DNA of 64,000 bases from contig NZ_JAENZZ010000001.1 in NCBI RefSeq assembly GCF_016612865.1, positions 372,001-436,000 of the forward strand, read 5' to 3'. A program made the translations under genes and the position numbers. This document shows, piece after piece, positions 59,412 through 64,000 of the stretch (position 1 is the stretch's first letter; every line of letters begins with the position of its first letter). The DNA is from Blastococcus sp. TML/M2B (lineage in GTDB: Bacteria; Actinomycetota; Actinomycetes; Mycobacteriales; Geodermatophilaceae). The notes below the pieces were generated by a model. That model had not been told where the DNA came from. It was given only the letters and a program-made list of their open reading frames with translations, and did no database searches.

Positions 59412-62406
59412 GTGCCGCACCGGGACGACGCGCCGATGGTGGGACGGGCCGCCGAGCTCGCCCGCCTGTTGGCGACCCTCGACCGCGCCGCCACCGGGCG
59501 GTCGGGGGCCGTTCTCCTGTCCGGCGACGCGGGCGTAGGGAAGACCCGGCTGCTCGACGAGCTCACCGCCCGGGCCGAGCAGCGCGGGTTCCGGGTGCTC
59601 ACCGGGCACTGCGTCGACCTGGGCGACGTCGGCCTGCCCTACCTGCCCTTCGTGGACCTCCTGCGCCCGGTGGCCGCCGATCCCGAGCCGGCCCCGGTCG
59701 CGGCGACGAGCGCCGTCCTGGCCCCGCTGTTCGCCGGCCGGCCGGTGGCTGCGCCGCCGCCGGCGGTGCCGGAGGCGCGCGATCTCGGGCGAGAGCTGCC
59801 GCACCGCGCGGCGCCCCCGCCGGTCGACGACGGCCGGCTCCAGCTGTTCGAGGCGGTCGCGGCCCTGGTCTGCGAGCTCGCCGGGCAGGAGCCGCTGCTG
59901 CTGGTGCTGGAGGACGTGCACTGGGCCGACCGGTCGAGCCGCGACCTGCTGCGCTACCTGCTGGCCCGGTTCAGCGACGAGCGCGTCGCGGTGGTCGCCT
60001 CCTACCGCGCCGACGACCTGCACCGGCGGCACCCGCTGCGCCCGCTGCTCGCAGAGCTGGTCCGGCTGCCCGCGGTGGAGCGGCTGGAGCTCGGCCCGCT
60101 CCCGGACGACGACGTCGGCGCGCTGGTGCGCCGGCTGGCGGCGGACGCGGGGGTGCTCCCCGACTCCGTCGTCGACGACGTCGTCACCCGGGCCGAGGGC
60201 AACGCCTTCTACGCCGAGGAGCTGCTGGCGGCGGGGCTGCACGGGGAGGTGCTGCCGCTGGGCCTGACCGACGTGCTGCTCGCCCGCGTGGAGCAGCGCT
60301 CGCCCGCGACCCAGCAGGTCGTGCGGGTCGCCGCCGTCGCCGGCCGGCGGGTGCGGCACGAGCTGGTGGCGGCGGTCAGCGGACTGGCGGACGGCGACCT
60401 GGAGGCCGCGCTCGCCGAGGCGGTGCACCACTACCTGCTGGTGGTCTCCGACGACGGCCGCTACCGGTTCCGGCACGCGCTGCCTCCGCGAGGCGGTGCT
60501 GGCCGACCTGCTGCCGGGGGAGCGGGTGCGGCTGCACGCGGAGATCGCCGCCTACCTGGCCCGCGACCCGGCCGCCGGCACCGCGGCCGAGCGCGCCCAC
60601 CACGCGCGGGAGAGCAACGACCTGCCGGGCGCGTTCGAGGCGTCCCTGGCGGCGGCGGCCGCGGCGCGCGGTGTCGGCGCCCCCGCCGAGCAGCTGCAGC
60701 ACCTGGAGGCGGCGCTGGCGCTGTGGTCGGCGGTGCCGGACGCCGAGGAGCGGGCGGGCCGCGACCAGGCGGCGCTGCTGCTGGAGACGGCGGCGAGCGC
60801 GCGCACCGTGGGGGAGTCCCACCGCGCCGTCGCCCTGCTGCGGGCCGCGCTGCAGGTGCTGGGTCCCGACGGCGACCCCGCCGTCCGGGCGCGGATCCAC
60901 TACACGCTGGCCCAGGCGATGGTCCGGGTCGAGGACGACGCGGGGGCCTACCGAGAGAGCGCCGCGGCGATGGCGCTGGTGCCCGCGCAGCCGCCGTCGG
61001 AGGCGCGCACCTGGGCGGCTGCGACGCACGCGCGGATGAGCTACTCCGTCGGCCGGCTGGACGAGGCGGACGCCACGGCGGAGGAGGCCCTGGCGGCCGC
61101 GGACGCGCTGGGCTTCGACGGAGCGTGGGCCGACATCGCGGTCACCCAGGTGCGGGCGCGGCCCGGTGCCGACCCCGTCGTGGTGCGGGCGCGGCTGGAC
61201 GAGGCGCTGGCGCGGGCGGCCCGGTCCGGCGACGTCGAGGTCGAGATGCGGGTGCTGTTCAACCTGGCGACGGTCACCTTCGAGGCCGGGTGCATCGCCG
61301 AGGCGCTGGAGTGGACGCGGCAGGGCACCCGGCGGGCCCGTGACCTCGGCGTCGAGTGGTCGTACTACCCGGCCGAGCTGCGGCACCTGCACGTGACGGC
61401 GCTGTACATGGCCGGCGACTGGGACGGCAGCCTGGCCGAGGCCGACGTGCTGGCGCGCGTGCCCGACATGTCCGCGCACGTGCGGGCCGACGGGCTGCTC
61501 GTGCTGGTCGGCCGGGGCGATCCGTCCGCCCGGGCGCGGATCGACTGGGCCCGTGGGCTGATCCCGCGGCTGAGCGCGCACGTGCTGCTCGACCTGGTCA
61601 CGGCGGGCTCGGAGATCGACCTGGCCGCGTGGGAGGGCCGGCCCCGGGACGCCGTCGACGTCGCGCTGGCGAGCTACCGGCGGCTGCGGCAGGAGTGGGA
61701 CGACGACCACCTCGGCGTGCTGCGTCTGGCCGGCAGCGCGCTCGCACCGGTCGCCGATGCCGCCGTCGCCGCGCGGAGGGGCGGCGACGCCGAGGCCGAG
61801 GCCCGCTGGCGAGGCGAGGGCGAGGAGCTGGTCGAGGCCGCGCACTCCGCCGTCGAGATCTACCGCGGGACGTACGGCGACACGATGGGCGTCGAGGCGC
61901 GGGCGTGGCTGGCCCGGGTCGCGGCGGAGGCCGCCCGCGTTCGGGACGAGCCGGCGGTCGAGCCGTGGCGCGCGGCGGTCGAGGCGTTCGGCTTCGGGCA
62001 CGTCTACGAACAGGCGCGGTCCCGGTGGCGGCTGGCCGAGGCGCTGCTGGCGGCCGGCGACCGCGCGGGGGCGGCCGAGCAGGTGGCGCTCGCGCACGAG
62101 GTCGCCGTCCGGTTGGGGGCGCAGCCGCTGCGGACCGCGCTCGAGGCGCTGGCCCGCCGCGGCCGGCTCGACGTCGCCGGGGTGCGGCCGGTGGAGGTGA
62201 GCGCGGTGCTGACCACTCGCGAGGCCGAGGTGCTGCGGCTGCTCGCGCTGGGCCGGACGAACAAGCAGGTCGGCGCGGAGCTCTACATCAGCGAGAAGAC
62301 GGCCAGCGTGCACGTCAGCAACATCCTGGCGAAGCTGGGCGCCGGCGGCCGCACCGAGGCGGTCGCCATAGCGGCGGCGCGAGGTCTGCTGCCGGTGGAG
62401 TCCTAG
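59412..62406 (+). CDS. LuxR family transcriptional regulator with AAA ATPase domain (apparent frameshift)
   Basis: About 997 residues, a LAL/MalT-like (STAND) regulator. N-terminal ATPase: 'MVGRAAELARLLATLDRA', Walker A 'GDAGVGKTRLLDEL' near residue 39, Walker B 'LLLVLEDVHWAD'; a long helical TPR-like middle region (about 370-900); and a C-terminal LuxR helix-turn-helix 'LTTREAEVLRLLALGRTNKQVGAELYISEKTASVHVSNILAKLGAGGRTEAV' cited as residues about 932-983. The frame breaks at 60483-60484: an extra C separates 'YRFRHAL' from 'LREAVLADLLPGERV'. GTG 59412 is used; ATG 59436 is an alternative. The inducing ligand is unknown; no obvious target gene is adjacent. Confidence 0.88.
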
Positions 62407-62588
62407 CCGCTCTGTCGGTCAGGAGTCGGAGGATCTCCTCGTCCGACCGGCCGCCGGCGCATCTGTGGAAGAACGGCCGGCGTGTGGACGGCGGCCCCGC
62501 CGGGGTCGACTGCTGAGTTGCGGTCGCCGACACGGGCGGACGCGCCGCAGCGAGCGACATCAGGTCAGCAGTCGGCGACGGGGCGCCC

Positions 62589-64000
62589 TCAGAGCATGGT
62601 GCGGAGGCGCTCCCGCCGGGCGCGGAGCACGTCGACCGACGCCGACGCCGACGGCGGGCCGGGCACCGACTGCCGCAGCTGCGTGTGCACCACGGCCTGC
62701 GGCTGCGCGGTGCGCGCGGCGACCCGGTTCACCAGCTTGTTGATCTCCCGGCGCAGCTCGGCGGCGTCGCGCCACGAGCGGCCGGCGTCGTCCTCGTCGG
62801 GGTGGTCCTCGACGACCATGAAGTCGTCGGCGTCCGCGCGGTGGCTGGCCGCGATCCGCAGCCGCAGCTCCTCGTCGCGCTTGGAGAGCAGCTCGGCGGT
62901 CTGGGCCGGGGTGAGCAGCCCGGGGATGCCGAGGAACTCCTCCTCTTCCTCGCCGACGACCACGGTCGGGCCGGAGCCCTCGCCGGTGTGCGCCGTCCCG
63001 CTGTGCAGCACGTGCGCGAAGCGGGCGTCGGCCTCGAGGGCCTCCCACTGCTTCTGCTCGCCCTCGCGGGGCTCCCGCGGCGGCAGGTCCAGCGCCTCGA
63101 GCTCCTCCTCGGGCTGGGTGCGCGGCGGCGGCATGACGTGGTTGCGCTGTTCCTCCATCGACGCGGCCAGTGACAACAGCGGCCGGACGGCGGGCAGGAA
63201 GACGGTCGCCGACTCGTGCGGCGCCCGCGAGCGGACGACGCGGCCGACGGCCTGGGCGAAGAAGAGCGGCGTCCGGTAGGAGGTCATCCAGGCCAGGACG
63301 GCGGCACGCGGGACGTCGACGCCCTCGGAGATCATGCGGACGCAGACGGCGATGCGCGCCGACCCGGTCGCGAAGCGCTCGATCTTCTTCGACGCCTTCG
63401 GGTCGTCGGAGAGGATCAGCTCGGCCGCCTTGCCGGTCACCCGGCGGACGATCTTGGCGTAGGCGCGGGCGTCGTCCTGGTCGCTGGCGAGGATCAGCCC
63501 GGCGGCGTCGGGCATGCCGTTCTCGCGCAGGTGGGTGATCCGGTCGTCCATCGCGGCGATGACGTGCGGCACCCACTGGCCCTTGGGGTCCAGCGCCGTC
63601 CGCCAGGCCTGCATCTCGACCGACCGCGTGCCGGCCTCCGACAGGGAGGCGGCGACCACCTCGCCGGCGGAGTTCCGCCAGCGCGAGGTGCCGGTGTAGG
63701 CGGCGAAGACGACGGGGCGGACGACGTTGTCGGCCAGCGCCTCCTTGTAGCCGTAGGTGTAGTCCGCGCGGCTGACCAGGCCGACGCCGCGCTCGCCGCC
63801 GTCGCCCTCGAAGGTGTCCTCCTCGTAGCGGACGAAGGGGATGCGCTCGTCGGGCTTGGTGCGGAACGGCGTCCCGGTCAGGCACAGCCGGCGCGCGGCC
63901 CGGCCGAACGCCTCCTCGGAGGCCTCGCCCCAGGAGAGCCCGTCGCCGGCGTGGTGCACCTCGTCCAGGATGACCAGCGTCTTCACCGAGGTGCAGCGGG
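62589..64000 (-). CDS. DEAD/DEAH-type superfamily 2 helicase, partial
   Basis: The gene continues beyond the right window end; 470 residues of its C-terminal part are visible. Motif II reads 'ILDEVHHAGDG', motif III-like 'CLTGTPFRTK', and the second RecA domain has 'GLILASDQDDARAYAKIVRR', 'RIAVCVRMISEGVDVPRAAVLAW' and the arginine-finger region 'AQAVGRVVRSR', typical of COG1061-type helicases. After the motor comes an acidic and helical C-terminal region with no known domain. The role (repair, restriction-like defence or RNA) cannot be told from this part. No neighbouring defence gene is visible in the window. Confidence 0.85.
   Translation of the reverse strand, partial: RCTSVKTLVILDEVHHAGDGLSWGEASEEAFGRAARRLCLTGTPFRTKPDERIPFVRYEEDTFEGDGGERGVGLVSRADYTYGYKEALADNVVRPVVFAAYTGTSRWRNSAGEVVAASLSEAGTRSVEMQAWRTALDPKGQWVPHVIAAMDDRITHLRENGMPDAAGLILASDQDDARAYAKIVRRVTGKAAELILSDDPKASKKIERFATGSARIAVCVRMISEGVDVPRAAVLAWMTSYRTPLFFAQAVGRVVRSRAPHESATVFLPAVRPLLSLAASMEEQRNHVMPPPRTQPEEELEALDLPPREPREGEQKQWEALEADARFAHVLHSGTAHTGEGSGPTVVVGEEEEEFLGIPGLLTPAQTAELLSKRDEELRLRIAASHRADADDFMVVEDHPDEDDAGRSWRDAAELRREINKLVNRVAARTAQPQAVVHTQLRQSVPGPPSASASVDVLRARRERLRTML

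Noticed and set aside
62589-64000. Defence-island call for the terminal helicase
   Set aside because: Only the C-terminal part of one SF2 helicase is visible, with ordinary neighbours inside the window. The upstream context lies beyond its end.

Overview
The window looks like a chromosomal segment of a very GC-rich actinobacterium, probably a member of the Geodermatophilaceae or a close relative. This rests on about 75% GC by eye, GTG starts and ATGA/GTGA gene overlaps throughout, Lsr2, CarD, ClpC and DUF3263/VirR-type proteins, and a gene order that closely follows Mycobacterium tuberculosis from Rv3626c down to Rv3579c. The genus is inference; no rRNA gene is present.

Left part (1-35 kb): a zinc-metalloprotease-like end, tilS, hpt, ftsH, the folate genes folE-folP-folB-folK and a DUF3180 protein form a co-directional block. 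An osmoprotectant (OpuC-type) ABC transporter and a DUF1684 gene interrupt the conserved order at 7.3-11.7 kb. It resumes with a DUF6779-like membrane protein, a DUF2520 protein, panC-panD-coaX (pantothenate and CoA), lysS, lsr2 and clpC. mutY, disA, radA and an LpqE-like lipoprotein lie on the other strand. An FeS-type photolyase and a UbiA-type prenyltransferase are inserted before carD, ispD-ispF, cysS and rlmB.

Middle part (35-49 kb): more mixed content. It holds a CBS-domain protein, a DUF445 membrane protein, an HtrA-like protease, a FetB-like permease, a GNAT acetyltransferase, a methyltransferase, tRNA-Thr(TGT), a DUF5313 protein, a RarD-type permease, a DUF3263/VirR-like pair, a large secreted-hydrolase/ABC-ATPase fusion with its own permease, and a HAD phosphatase.

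Right part (49-64 kb): thrC under a SAM riboswitch, a cold-shock gene, and groL behind two CIRCE operators. These are followed by housekeeping and accessory enzymes (DUF72, Gfo/Idh, VOC, DUF4031, HD, M20), a DUF2510/LURP-one protein, a candidate structured RNA, a large LuxR-type AAA regulator and the C-terminal part of a DEAD/DEAH-type helicase cut by the window end.

Three general observations stand out. First, thirteen conserved genes, several normally essential (ftsH, panC, disA, radA), are each broken by one apparent indel; the sequence probably carries indel errors, and I annotate these genes across the break. Second, a repeat of about 82 bp with nested palindromes occurs three times in intergenic DNA. 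Third, several genes appear to be leaderless, and in three places the TAG stop of one gene is also the start of the -10 hexamer of the next.
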